The notes below the pieces were generated by a model. The model saw only the letters and a program-made list of their open reading frames with translations, had not been told where the DNA came from and searched no databases. The position numbers and the translations under genes were made by a program. Shown piece by piece: positions 26,214-35,337 of a DNA stretch of 50,241 nucleotides (within the stretch, counting starts at the first letter, position 1; every line of letters begins with the position of its first letter). Location: the NCBI GenBank assembly GCA_947454135.1, contig CANGJI010000015.1, positions 1 to 50,241 of the forward strand. The letters are read 5' to 3'. This DNA is from Sphingomonadaceae bacterium. GTDB lineage: Bacteria; Pseudomonadota; Alphaproteobacteria; Sphingomonadales; Sphingomonadaceae.

Positions 26214-27151
26214 GCCGCCACCGCCCGCATCGCCGCCGCGTGCGGCAGTTGCAGCACTTGCGCCAGCAGCGCCACCGCGATCACATCGGGTTCCTTGCCC
26301 GTCACCCCCGGCAGCCCGATCGGACAGGTCAGCCGCCCCCGCGCCTCCGCCGAAACCCCATCGCGCTCCAGCCGCGCCATGAACCGCGCGCGCTTTGTCT
26401 GCGATCCGATCAGCCCGGTAAACGCCAGCACCCCCCGGCGAAGCGCCGCCAATGTCAGCCGGTAATCGAGCGCATGGTCATGCGTGAGGATCACCAGCGC
26501 CGCTTCATCGGGTGCCTCCGCCGCGCAGCCCTCGATCGTCTCATCCGGCACCACCGTCACGCCCGGGATCGCGGCGAAGTCCTCCCGCACATCGAACCAC
26601 GCGAGCCGGACCGGCAACCCCTCGGCATGGCGCGCAATCGCCTGCCCGACATGCCCGGCGCCGAACAGATAGAGCGGCCGCCGATAGCCGCCGATCACTT
26701 CGGCCAGCCGCGCACCCACCCCCGGCTTGTCACCCCGCGCGGAGAGCGCAGCGGCCGGAGCATCGCTGACATGCCGCTCGATGCCGCCGTCACGCAGGAC
26801 GCTCACCAGCACCCTGCCTTCCGCCGCCGCCTCCAGCCAGCCAAGCGCCGCGCGGTCGACATGCTCCACCAAGAGCCGCACCCGCCCGCCGCAGCACTGC
26901 CCCAGCAGCGGCCCGAGCGGATAGTCCTGCACCCGCCAGGTGCCGGGCGCATGGTCCAGCACAGCGCGCGCCTGCTCCAGCGCGCGAAACTCCAGCGCGC
27001 CGCCGCCGATAGTGCCGCTCAGGCCATCTGCCGAGACCAGCATCCGCGTCCCCGCCCCGCGCGGCGCCGAGCCTTCCGTCGCCAGCACGCTCACCATCGC
27101 CACCGGCCCCAGCGGAGCCAACCGCGCCAGATCGTCCAGCCACCCGGTCAT
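26210..27151 (-). CDS. xdhC: Xanthine dehydrogenase accessory protein XdhC
   Basis: XdhC (313 aa) binds molybdenum cofactor, promotes its sulfuration and inserts it into XdhB. The N-terminal domain has VLATEGSAPRGAGTRMLV and GGALEFRAL; a Cys pair occurs in GQCCGGRV. The C-terminal Rossmann-like domain begins PLYLFGAGHVGQAIARHAEG and ends RLTCPIGLPGVTGKEPDVIAVA without its last residues altered. Overlaps of 4 nt on both sides link it to xdhB and guaD. Confidence 0.94.
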   Translation of the reverse strand: MTGWLDDLARLAPLGPVAMVSVLATEGSAPRGAGTRMLVSADGLSGTIGGGALEFRALEQARAVLDHAPGTWRVQDYPLGPLLGQCCGGRVRLLVEHVDRAALGWLEAAAEGRVLVSVLRDGGIERHVSDAPAAALSARGDKPGVGARLAEVIGGYRRPLYLFGAGHVGQAIARHAEGLPVRLAWFDVREDFAAIPGVTVVPDETIEGCAAEAPDEAALVILTHDHALDYRLTLAALRRGVLAFTGLIGSQTKRARFMARLERDGVSAEARGRLTCPIGLPGVTGKEPDVIAVALLAQVLQLPHAAAMRAVAA

Positions 27152-29454
27152 CCGCGCAGACCCGCAATCGCCCGCAGAACCGCCTCAGGCGTTGCCGGTG
27201 CATCCAGCTTCGGAAGATCACGCACATCCGGCGCGGTCGCCGCAATTGCCGCAGAAATTGCGCAGAAAACCGAATTGGCCAGCATCAGCGGCGGCTCGCC
27301 CACCGCCTTGGAGCGGTGGATCGTCGGCTTCACGTTCTCGCCGTCCCACAGATCGATGGTGAGCCGCTTGGGCCGGTCGGAGGCCGTCGGCACCTTGTAG
27401 GTCGCGGGCGAGTGGTTGAGCAGCCGCCCCTTCGCGTCCCACTCCACCACTTCGGTCGTCAGCCAGCCCTGCCCCTGCACGAAGCCGCCCTCGATCTGCC
27501 CCCGGTCGATGGCAGGATTAAGCGAGCGGCCCACGTCATGCAGAATATCGACGGCCAGCACCTTGTGCTCGCCCGTCAGCGTATCGACGACAACTTCCGA
27601 AACCGCCGCGCCATACGCGAAATAATAGAACGGCCGCCCGCAGTGCGTCGCGCGGTCATACTCGATCTCCGGCGTCGCATAGAACCCGGTGGAGGACAGC
27701 GAGATCCGTCCCAGCCAGGCTTTGCGCGCCGCCTCGGCAAACGTCAGCCGTGCCTCGCCCGCAATCACGCCCTCCGGCGTGAACCGCACCTCGTCCGCCG
27801 CGCAGCCGAACACTCCGGCAAGAAAATCCGCCATCCGCTCCCGGATCGCCATCGCCGCGCGCCGCGCTGCCATGCCGTTGAGGTCCGCGCCGGAACTCGC
27901 CGCGGTCGCCGAAGTGTTTGGCACCTTGTCGGTCCGCGTCGCGGTGATCCGCACCGCCTCCACGCCCACGCCGAACACATCCGCCACGATCTGGGCGATC
28001 TTGATGTGCAGCCCCTGCCCCATCTCGGTCCCGCCGTGGTTCGCCTGGATCGAGCCATCGGCATAGACATGGACCAGCGCCCCCGCCTGATTGAGGTGGG
28101 TGGTGGTAAAGCTGATCCCGAACTTCACCGGGGTGAGCGCGATGCCCTTCTTGAGCACCGGGCTCCCCGCATTGAACGCGGCAATTGCCTGCCTGCGCGC
28201 ATCGTAGCGCGACGTTTCCCGAAGCCGCGCAATGATTTGCGGCGCGATGTTGTCCTCGATGGTCATGCCATAGGGCGTCACATCGCGCCCCGGCCCATAG
28301 AGGTTGCGCTGCCGCACATCGAGCGGATCGAGCCCCAGCCGCGCGGCGACGGCATCGCACACCCGCTCGATCGCCAGCATGCCCTGCGGCCCGCCGAAAC
28401 CACGGAACGCCGTCGCCGAAACCGTGTTGGTCTTCAGCCGCTCCGAAAGGATCTCCACTTCCGGCAGGAAATAGCAGTTGTCGGCATGAAACATCGTCCG
28501 GTCGTTGATGCCCGGCGAGAGGTCCATCGTCGCCCCGCAGCGCCCGCCGAAGCGCAGCTTGACCGCCTTGAGACGCCCCTCGGCATCGTGCCCCGCCTCG
28601 TAGTCCACCTCGAAGTCATGCCGTTTGCCGGTCACGATCATGTCGTCATCGCGGTCGCAGCGGAATTTCGCCGGCCGCCCGGTATGATGGACCACCAGCG
28701 CAGCCGCCGCCGCAAACAGCGCCGCCTGGCTTTCCTTGCCGCCGAATGCCCCGCCCATGCGGCGCACTTCCACGGTGACGTCAGCGCTGCTCTTGCCCAG
28801 CAGATGCGCCACGAGATGCTGCACTTCGCTGGGATGCTGGCTCGATGAGACGACATGGACCTGCCCGTCCTCAACCGGCCGCGCATGGGCGATCTGCCCC
28901 TCCAGATAGAAGTGATCCTGCGCCCCGATCCTGAGCGAACCCGCCAGCCGATGTTCGGCCGCCGCCAGCGCGCTTGTCGCATCCCCGCGCGCCATGCGCT
29001 GGTCCGCCTCGAGCCGCTGCCCGGCGGCACGCGCCTGCTCCACGGTGATCGCGGCTTTGAGCGGCGCGTACGTCACCTTCCCCAGCCGCGCAGCCTTGCG
29101 CGCGGCAAGACGCGTTTCCGCCGCCACCAGAAACACCGGCTGGCCGTGGCTGATGACCTCGCCGTCCGCCAGAACACGGTCATCATGCGCAATCGGGCCG
29201 ACGTTGTTCTCGCCCGGAATGTCCGCTGCTGTATAAACCGCGACGACCCCGGGAAAAGCGCGCACCGCATCCAGATCGATGCCGACAATCCGCGCCCGCG
29301 CCTCGCTCGATAGCCCGAAGGCCAGATGCAAGGTTCCGGGCAGCTCCGGCTCGTCATCGACATAGCGCGCCAGCCCGGCAACATGCAGGTGCGCGCTGTC
29401 GTGCGGCAGCGGCGGCATTGCGGCTTCCGGCCAGAGCGGTGCGCTTGTCGCCAT
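27148..29454 (-). CDS. xdhB: Xanthine dehydrogenase molybdopterin-binding subunit
   Basis: The 768-aa large subunit carries the molybdenum cofactor and oxidises hypoxanthine to xanthine and then urate. Motifs include MGGAFGGKESQ, the substrate-pocket ATAFRGFGGPQGM (with the conserved Arg), QANHGGTEMGQGLH, and the catalytic Glu region KAVGEPPLMLANS. The start at 29454 overlaps the xdhA stop by one nt (TGATG) and opens family-like sequence soon after (LHVAGLARYVDDEPELPG). Length is normal for the two-subunit bacterial form. Confidence 0.96.
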   Translation of the reverse strand: MATSAPLWPEAAMPPLPHDSAHLHVAGLARYVDDEPELPGTLHLAFGLSSEARARIVGIDLDAVRAFPGVVAVYTAADIPGENNVGPIAHDDRVLADGEVISHGQPVFLVAAETRLAARKAARLGKVTYAPLKAAITVEQARAAGQRLEADQRMARGDATSALAAAEHRLAGSLRIGAQDHFYLEGQIAHARPVEDGQVHVVSSSQHPSEVQHLVAHLLGKSSADVTVEVRRMGGAFGGKESQAALFAAAAALVVHHTGRPAKFRCDRDDDMIVTGKRHDFEVDYEAGHDAEGRLKAVKLRFGGRCGATMDLSPGINDRTMFHADNCYFLPEVEILSERLKTNTVSATAFRGFGGPQGMLAIERVCDAVAARLGLDPLDVRQRNLYGPGRDVTPYGMTIEDNIAPQIIARLRETSRYDARRQAIAAFNAGSPVLKKGIALTPVKFGISFTTTHLNQAGALVHVYADGSIQANHGGTEMGQGLHIKIAQIVADVFGVGVEAVRITATRTDKVPNTSATAASSGADLNGMAARRAAMAIRERMADFLAGVFGCAADEVRFTPEGVIAGEARLTFAEAARKAWLGRISLSSTGFYATPEIEYDRATHCGRPFYYFAYGAAVSEVVVDTLTGEHKVLAVDILHDVGRSLNPAIDRGQIEGGFVQGQGWLTTEVVEWDAKGRLLNHSPATYKVPTASDRPKRLTIDLWDGENVKPTIHRSKAVGEPPLMLANSVFCAISAAIAATAPDVRDLPKLDAPATPEAVLRAIAGLRG

Positions 29455-30875
29455 CAGCAGGGCTCCATATCGAGCACGGAAACCGCAGTTCCCTGGGCGC
29501 GGTGCCACAGCCGCCACAGCAGCGCCGCCGCAGCCTCGATCCGGTACGCCGCTGTCCCGCGCACATCGCTCAGCGGGTTGAAATCACCCTTCAGCGCCTC
29601 GGCCGCCGCCGCAATCGTCGCCTCGCTGAATGGCTGGCCGACCAGCGCCGCCTCGCACCCCGCCGCCCGCCGAGGGGTCGCTGCCATTCCGCCGAACGCA
29701 ATCCGTGCGGCGGTGATCGCCTCCGCCTCGACTGTCAGCGCAAAAGCTCCCAGAACAGCCGAAATATCGCTGTCAAACCGCCGTGAAAGCTTGGAAATAT
29801 GTACCAGCGTTCCGGCTGAAGGACGCGGCACGAACACGCTTTCGACAAATTCCCCTGCCCGCCGGTCCTGTTTCCCGTAATCCAGGAAATAGTCCTCAAG
29901 CGGAATCGTCCGCCGCCCCGAGGCCGAACGCAGCGTCAGTTCCGCCCCCAGCGCGATCAGCGCCGGCGGCCCGTCCCCGATGGGCGAGCCATTGGCGATA
30001 TTCCCGCAGACCGTGGCCGAAGAGCGGACCTGCAGCCCCCCGATCCGCCGCACGAGTTCCCCCAGATCGGGATGCAGCCGCGCCAGTGCCCCATGCGCCT
30101 CGGCATAGCGCACGCCTGCGCCGATCCGCACGCCCTCGGGCGTCTCCTCAATAGCCTTGAGATCCGCCACATCACCGATGAAAACGAGGCAATCCAGATC
30201 GCGCAGCCCCTTGGTTACCCACAGGCCGAGATCGGTCGCCCCGGCCACGATCCGCGCCTCGGGATGCTCCGCCAGCACTTCGACGAGTTCGTCCGAAGAA
30301 CGCGGCACAAACCACTGCCGACCTTCGAAAACTCCGCTCGCCATGGCATCGCCTGCAAGACCAGCAAGCCCCGCCGCCACTGCGCCATCGTCCTGCGCGA
30401 GTGACGACACCGCCTCTCCCGCCTCAAGGATCGGTCCATATCCGGTGCAGCGGCACAAGTTCCCCGCGATCGCGTCCGCCACCGGCAGTTCGCTCCCCAG
30501 CGCGCCGATCGCCCGCCCATGCAGCGACATCACGAAACCCGGCGTGCAAAACCCGCACTGAGAACTGCCGTTTACCGCCATGCACGCCTGCAGCGGATTG
30601 AGCCGACCCTTGGCGCTCAGGCTCTCCACCGTCATCACCGCCTTGCCGTGCACCATCGGCAGAAACAGGATGCAGGCGTTCACCGCCCGCCATTGCACGC
30701 GCTCGCCCTGCGCCTCGCCCACCAGCACCGTGCAGGCCCCGCAATCGCCTTCCGCGCAGCCTTCCTTGGTGCCGGTGCGCCGCAGCGGCCCGCGCAGGGT
30801 TTCGAGCAAGGTGCCTGTCGGATCGGGGGACGCCAGTTCGACCGCCTCACCGTCAAACAGGAAGCGCACCGCCAC
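29454..30875 (-). CDS. xdhA: Xanthine dehydrogenase small subunit (2Fe-2S, FAD)
   Basis: The 473-aa small subunit passes electrons from the Mo site to FAD. The first 2Fe-2S cluster ligands are in EGCAEGDCGACTV, the second in SQCGFCTPGFVMSL and GNLCRCTGYGPI. The FAD domain (about 180-350) has ARIVAGATDLGLWVTKG and VCGNIANGSPIGD, and a CO_dehydrogenase-type C-terminal domain follows. It starts with GTG at 30875, three nt after the uraH stop, the only junction without overlap in this stretch. Confidence 0.96.
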   Translation of the reverse strand: MAVRFLFDGEAVELASPDPTGTLLETLRGPLRRTGTKEGCAEGDCGACTVLVGEAQGERVQWRAVNACILFLPMVHGKAVMTVESLSAKGRLNPLQACMAVNGSSQCGFCTPGFVMSLHGRAIGALGSELPVADAIAGNLCRCTGYGPILEAGEAVSSLAQDDGAVAAGLAGLAGDAMASGVFEGRQWFVPRSSDELVEVLAEHPEARIVAGATDLGLWVTKGLRDLDCLVFIGDVADLKAIEETPEGVRIGAGVRYAEAHGALARLHPDLGELVRRIGGLQVRSSATVCGNIANGSPIGDGPPALIALGAELTLRSASGRRTIPLEDYFLDYGKQDRRAGEFVESVFVPRPSAGTLVHISKLSRRFDSDISAVLGAFALTVEAEAITAARIAFGGMAATPRRAAGCEAALVGQPFSEATIAAAAEALKGDFNPLSDVRGTAAYRIEAAAALLWRLWHRAQGTAVSVLDMEPC

Positions 30876-30878
30876 GGC

Positions 30879-31220
30879 TCAGCTCCCCCGGTAGGTCGAA
30901 TAGGCGAAGGGTGAGACCAGCAGCGGCACGTGATAATGCCCGTCATCGGATATCCCGAAGGCAATCCGCACATCGCCCAGAAACGGCGGATCGGGCAGCG
31001 CCACGCCTTCGGCGGCAAAGTACTCCGCCACCGCAAAGGTCAGCGCATAGCGCCCCGGCGTCAGCTCCGGCACGCGTTCCAGCAATTCGGGGCACCGCCC
31101 ATCGACATTGGTCTCGCCCGCAAACAGCGCCTCGCCGCCGGCATCCTCCAGCCACAACTGCATGCCCGCAGCGGGCCTCCCCTGCATCGTATCGAGCACA
31201 TGCGTCGAAAGCGTCGTCAT
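30879..31220 (-). CDS. uraH: 5-hydroxyisourate hydrolase
   Basis: This transthyretin-like 113-aa enzyme hydrolyses 5-hydroxyisourate to OHCU. The N-terminal LSTHVLDTMQGRPA carries the active-site His, and the protein ends in the diagnostic YRGS preceded by PFAYST. No signal peptide is present, so it acts in the cytosol. It starts one nt inside the puuD stop. It performs the step directly after urate oxidation by PuuD. Confidence 0.96.
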   Translation of the reverse strand: MTTLSTHVLDTMQGRPAAGMQLWLEDAGGEALFAGETNVDGRCPELLERVPELTPGRYALTFAVAEYFAAEGVALPDPPFLGDVRIAFGISDDGHYHVPLLVSPFAYSTYRGS

Positions 31221-32398
31221 CAGGGTGCTCCTGCCTCGATCCAGCGGCCCAGCGCTTCGCGCTCGGCCTTGGTCATTCCGGTCGTGTTGCCCAGCGGCAT
31301 GATCTCGGCATCGACCGCCACCTTCTTGACCCGCGCCGCGAACTGGCGGGCATGGTCATGGCTGTCGAGCATGACGCCCAGCGGCGGCGCGGTGACGAGA
31401 TCGCTCGTCGGCTTCGCCGCATGGCAGGCCGTGCAATGCTTGCGGAAGATCGGCTCGACGCTCGCCCAGTCCCCAGCCCCGCCAGCCGCTTTCGCCGCGC
31501 CCGCCTTCTCCGCCGAAACATAGGTCACGCTCATCAGCGCCAGCACTGCCGCGACGAGGATCGCGCGGCCCGGCGGCTGCCCCCGGTGCCGCAAGTTGAA
31601 CACATGCCGCACCGCAACGCCCGTCGCGCACAGCAGCGCCAGCACCAGCCAGGGCCGCTCCGCGCCGAACGTCATCGCGTAATGGTGGCTGATCATCACG
31701 AACAGCACCGGCAGGGTCATGTAATTGTTGTGCAGCGAACGCGCCTTGGCCGCCTTGCCCAGCGCCGGATCGGGCACCTCACCCCTGACCAGCGCGGCCA
31801 CCACCTTGCGCTGGTTGGGAATGATCACGAAGAACACGTTGCCGACCATCGCCGTCCCGATGATCGCGCCCACATGCAGATAGGCCCCGCGCGCGCTGAA
31901 CACCTGGCATAGCCCCCAGGCCGCACCCACCAGCACGGCAAACCACACCGCACCCAACACCCGGTCATCGCGCCCCAGCGGCGAACGGCAAAGGCCATCA
32001 TAGACCAGCCACCCTGTCACCAATACCGCCGCCCCGATCCCCGATGCCTCAAGCGGCGTCAGCGCCGCCTTGGCCGGATCGATCAGAAAGCTCGCCGCGC
32101 CCACCCAGTAGACCAGCACGAGCAGCGAAAAGCCGGTGATCCACGTGGTATAGGCCTCCCACATGAACCAGTGCAGGTCCTGCGGCATCTCGCGCGGCGC
32201 GACCTGATACTTCTGCTTGTGATAGAATCCGCCGCCGTGGACCGACCACACCTCGCCCGAGGCCTCCCCGGACTTCGGCGGCACCAGATGGTTGTCTAAC
32301 CACACGAAATAGAACGAGGAACCGATCCACGCGATCCCCGCCGTCAGGTGGAACCAGCGGATCGCAAGATTGAGCCATTCCGCCCAGTCGATGCTCAT
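31220..32398 (-). CDS. puuD: Membrane-bound urate oxidase PuuD with cytochrome c domain
   Basis: PuuD (392 aa) hydroxylates urate to 5-hydroxyisourate at the inner membrane, passing electrons to the respiratory chain rather than to O2 directly. About eight membrane helices occupy residues 10-280, starting with LAIRWFHLTAGIAWIGSSFY. A C-terminal periplasmic cytochrome c domain holds the heme motif CTACH (322-326) and a Met in EIMPLGN as the likely sixth ligand. No soluble uricase or HpxO-type gene is in the window, so this is the local urate-oxidising enzyme. It overlaps uraD by 4 nt and uraH by 1 nt. Confidence 0.94.
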   Translation of the reverse strand: MSIDWAEWLNLAIRWFHLTAGIAWIGSSFYFVWLDNHLVPPKSGEASGEVWSVHGGGFYHKQKYQVAPREMPQDLHWFMWEAYTTWITGFSLLVLVYWVGAASFLIDPAKAALTPLEASGIGAAVLVTGWLVYDGLCRSPLGRDDRVLGAVWFAVLVGAAWGLCQVFSARGAYLHVGAIIGTAMVGNVFFVIIPNQRKVVAALVRGEVPDPALGKAAKARSLHNNYMTLPVLFVMISHHYAMTFGAERPWLVLALLCATGVAVRHVFNLRHRGQPPGRAILVAAVLALMSVTYVSAEKAGAAKAAGGAGDWASVEPIFRKHCTACHAAKPTSDLVTAPPLGVMLDSHDHARQFAARVKKVAVDAEIMPLGNTTGMTKAEREALGRWIEAGAP

Positions 32399-32835
32399 CG
32401 CGCATCCTCCAGTCGCAGCCGGACGATTTCCCCAATCTGTGCAATCGCCGTCGCGATTTCGGTTTCGCGATCATTCACAAGACGCGCTTCCATCGCAGCG
32501 AGGATCCCCGCCTTGTCGGTCAGCCGCACGCAGATGATGAAGGGGAAACCGAAGCGCTCGCGATAGGCCGCGTTCAGCGCATGAAACCGCGCGAATTCCG
32601 CCTCGGTCAGCCGGTCGAGCCCGGCACTCGCCTGCTCCGCTGCTGAAGCCTCGGTGAGCGTCTTGTCGATAGCCGCCTTGCCTGCGAGCTCCGGATGCGC
32701 GCGGATCAGCGCCAGTTGCTCCTGAGCACTTGCCGCGTGGACCACCGCCATCAGATCAGCATGCCGGTCGCCGCTCGATGGCAGGGCATCCGCCCGCGCC
32801 TCGATCCACGGACTATGCTCGAACAGCGCCGTCAC
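32395..32835 (-). CDS. uraD: OHCU decarboxylase
   Basis: UraD (146 aa) decarboxylates OHCU to (S)-allantoin. The family motif LIRAHPELAGKAA contains the catalytic His, and the C-terminal half has FARFHALNAAYRERFGFPF and FIICVRLTDKAGIL, both typical. At 146 aa it is slightly shorter than many members (about 165) at the N-terminus but keeps the catalytic region. It overlaps its neighbours by 4 nt on both sides. Confidence 0.93.
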   Translation of the reverse strand: MTALFEHSPWIEARADALPSSGDRHADLMAVVHAASAQEQLALIRAHPELAGKAAIDKTLTEASAAEQASAGLDRLTEAEFARFHALNAAYRERFGFPFIICVRLTDKAGILAAMEARLVNDRETEIATAIAQIGEIVRLRLEDAR

Positions 32836-33212
32836 GAGCCTGCTCCCTCAAGGCTGACATGCGCCGAAACGACCTTCCAGCCATCTGCAAACTTCACCCA
32901 GCTCTGGCTCTGCCGTCCTCGCCGCTCGCTCCCCTCACGGAAAAACTCCGCATCCGCCGTCGCGAACGCTTCGCCGTAAACCGTGATCGCCACATGCCCG
33001 AGCCGGCGCTGCGGCGAACCGCCGCGCCCTTTGCGGAACTCGCGGATCGCCTCGATCCCCCACAGCACTTCGCCCACGCCAAAGCGGTTGGTCGTGGGTG
33101 CGGCATGAAACAGCGCATCCATCGCGGGAAGATCGTCCGCCATCAGCGCGCGCTCATATTCCTGAAACGCCGCCGTCACTTCGGCGAGCAGGACCGGATC
33201 GTTCACCTTCAT
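32832..33212 (-). CDS. hpxZ: HpxZ/AtzH-like protein (DUF3225)
   Basis: This 126-aa cytosolic protein has an NTF2-like cone fold typical of DUF3225: EYERALMADDLPAMDALFH, RFGVGEVLWGIEAIREFRKGR, and SQSWVKFADGWKVVSAHVS. HpxZ is part of the Klebsiella oxalurate branch, and its relative AtzH is a small amidohydrolase in cyanuric acid breakdown. A role downstream of oxalurate is inferred from the company of HpxW- and HpxY-like genes in the same operon. ATG 33212 gives the family start. It overlaps puuE and uraD by 4 nt each. Confidence 0.85.
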   Translation of the reverse strand: MKVNDPVLLAEVTAAFQEYERALMADDLPAMDALFHAAPTTNRFGVGEVLWGIEAIREFRKGRGGSPQRRLGHVAITVYGEAFATADAEFFREGSERRGRQSQSWVKFADGWKVVSAHVSLEGAGS

Positions 33213-34096
33213 GCCGGATGCGCCTCCAGCCAGTGCCGCGCGATGTCGATCCGGCGTGCAATCCACGCGTCCCCGCTCGCGAGCACATGATCGAGAAACC
33301 GCGCCACCGCCCGCGCCCGTCCCGGACGGCCAGCAATGCGGCCATGCAGGCCGACCGACATCATGCGCCCACCTTCCTCGCGCAGCTGCTCAAAGGTATC
33401 GCGCAAGTATCTGAAAAACTGCTCGCCTTCCGTGAAGCCATTCAGCGCCACGATCTTCATGTCATTCGCATCGAGCGAATAGGGCACGATCAGCTGCGGC
33501 TTCCCGTGCCGCCGGTCCCAGTAGGGCAGATCATCGGCGTAGCTGTCGGCATCGTAGAGAAAGCCGCCTTCCTCCACCACCAATCGCGCCGTGTTCGGCG
33601 AGGTGCGCCCCTGATACCAGCCCAGCGGGCGCTCGCCGGTCAGTTCGGTGTGCAACGCAATCGCCTTGGCGATATGCTCGCGCTCGACGTCCTCCGGCAC
33701 ATACTGATAGTCGATCCAGCGATACCCGTGGCTCGCCACTTCCCAGCCCGCCGCCAGCATCGCCTCGACCGCCGCCGGATTGGCCGCCATTGCCGCCGCC
33801 ACGCCAAACACCGTCACCGGCACGCCCCGCGCCGTGAACAGCCGGTGCAACCGCCAGAACCCGGCGCGGCTGCCATATTCGTAGAGGCTCTCCATCGCCA
33901 TCGCCCGCGCCGGATGGCTCGCCGCGCCGACCATTTCCGAAAGGAACGCCTCGCTCCCCTTGTCGCCATTGAGGACGGAGTTCTCCGCGCCTTCCTCGTA
34001 ATTGATCACGAACTGCACGGCGACCTTGGCCCCGCCCGGCCAGCGCGCGTCAGGTGGGCTCGCCCCATAGCCGACGAGGTCGCGGGATGACGTCAT
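33209..34096 (-). CDS. puuE: Allantoinase PuuE (polysaccharide-deacetylase fold)
   Basis: PuuE (295 aa) hydrolyses allantoin to allantoate without metal and is unrelated to amidohydrolase-type allantoinases. The diagnostic FVINYEEGAENSVLNGD is present, with SEMVGAASHPARAMAMESL, ASHGYRWIDYQYV and GWYQGRTSPNTARLV. The deacetylase-like (beta/alpha) barrel is complete. ATG 34096 overlaps the aminotransferase stop by 4 nt. An upstream in-frame ATG lies within that gene and is not used here. Confidence 0.95.
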   Translation of the reverse strand: MTSSRDLVGYGASPPDARWPGGAKVAVQFVINYEEGAENSVLNGDKGSEAFLSEMVGAASHPARAMAMESLYEYGSRAGFWRLHRLFTARGVPVTVFGVAAAMAANPAAVEAMLAAGWEVASHGYRWIDYQYVPEDVEREHIAKAIALHTELTGERPLGWYQGRTSPNTARLVVEEGGFLYDADSYADDLPYWDRRHGKPQLIVPYSLDANDMKIVALNGFTEGEQFFRYLRDTFEQLREEGGRMMSVGLHGRIAGRPGRARAVARFLDHVLASGDAWIARRIDIARHWLEAHPA

Positions 34097-35337
34097 GCCG
34101 CCTCGTCCCACGCCGCAATCGCCGCCGGCACCGCCTCGCCAAGCGGAACCGCATGGCCTGCCGCCGTCAGGCATGCCTCCAGCGCCGCCAGCGTCAGCAG
34201 CACCTTGTGCTTCATCGCGTTGTAACCCATCGCGCCGAGCCGCCAGATCTTGCCCTGCAACGGCCCGAACGCGGTCCCGATCTCGATCTCGAACTGCGCG
34301 CGCATCGCGGTGCGGATCGCCTCGCCATCGACATTCGCCGGGATATGGACGCCCGTCACATTGGTCATCCGGTGCGCGTCATCGCCATAGACGGTGAGGC
34401 CCATCGCCCGCACCCCCGCCGTCATCGCCGCCCCCGCCTTGCGGTGCCGGGCAAAGCGCGCGTCCAGCCCCTCGCCCAGCGCCACTCGCGCGCATTCCCG
34501 CGCGGCATAGAGCATCGAGGTCGCCTCGGTATGGTGGTTGAGCCGCTTCTCGGACCAGTAGTCCATGATCATCGCGAGGTCGAAGTAGTTCGACGGGATG
34601 CGCGGCCCCGCGCCATCGGCAATGTCCGCCCGCCGGATGCCCTGCTCCACATGCCGCCGCGCAAAGATGCGCTCCGCCGCACGGTCCGAAATCGTGATCG
34701 GCGCAGAGCCCGAAGGCCCGCCAAGGCACTTCTGCAACCCGCCGGTGACCACATCGACGCCCCAGCGATCCGCAGCGATCTCCATGCCGCCCAGCGTCGC
34801 GCAGGCATCGACGTAGGCGTAGGCCCCAGCCGCCTTGCACAAGTCGCCCAGTCCCTCCAGCGGCTGCGCCATCGTCGTCGAGGTATCGCCATGCACGGTG
34901 GCCACAATCTTCGGACCGAACTTCTCGATGGCTTGCGCAATCGCCTCCAGCGGCACGACTTCACCCCAGGGCGCGCTGACGGTTTCGATCTTCGCGCCCA
35001 GGCGGGTGAGGATTTCCGTCAGCAGCAGCCCGAAACGCCCGAAGTTCACCACCAGCACCGTGTCGCCCGGCTCGACCAGACTGACGAGCGAAGCCTCGAT
35101 CGCCGCGCGCGCCGTGCCGTCGATCAGCATTGTCCACTGGTTCTGCGTGCCGAACACAGGCCGGTAGAGCGCCATGACCTGGTTCATGAAACCGGTCATC
35201 TCGGGATCGAACTGTCCGAGCAGGTCCGCCGCCATCGCGCGCAGCACGCGCGGGTGGGCGTTGACCGGGCCCGGCCCCATCAGCAGGCGCTGCGGCGGAT
35301 CGATCTCGCCGAACAGGGTGGGATCAAGCGGGTTCAC
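34093..35337 (-). CDS. pucG: (S)-ureidoglycine aminotransferase (PucG/HpxJ type)
   Basis: This 414-aa PLP enzyme of the alanine-glyoxylate aminotransferase fold converts ureidoglycine to oxalurate, with glyoxylate (PucG) or pyruvate (HpxJ) as acceptor. It opens LLMGPGPVNAHPRVLRAM with the family LLGQFDPEM motif. The PLP Lys is Lys203 in VVTGGLQKCLGGPSG, and the Asp in AYVDACATLGGMEI is the ring-N ligand. The acceptor cannot be told by eye. Its place between allantoate amidohydrolase and PuuE, and the absence of ureidoglycolate genes, supports the oxalurate route. It overlaps allC by 14 nt. Confidence 0.9.
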   Translation of the reverse strand: MNPLDPTLFGEIDPPQRLLMGPGPVNAHPRVLRAMAADLLGQFDPEMTGFMNQVMALYRPVFGTQNQWTMLIDGTARAAIEASLVSLVEPGDTVLVVNFGRFGLLLTEILTRLGAKIETVSAPWGEVVPLEAIAQAIEKFGPKIVATVHGDTSTTMAQPLEGLGDLCKAAGAYAYVDACATLGGMEIAADRWGVDVVTGGLQKCLGGPSGSAPITISDRAAERIFARRHVEQGIRRADIADGAGPRIPSNYFDLAMIMDYWSEKRLNHHTEATSMLYAARECARVALGEGLDARFARHRKAGAAMTAGVRAMGLTVYGDDAHRMTNVTGVHIPANVDGEAIRTAMRAQFEIEIGTAFGPLQGKIWRLGAMGYNAMKHKVLLTLAALEACLTAAGHAVPLGEAVPAAIAAWDEAA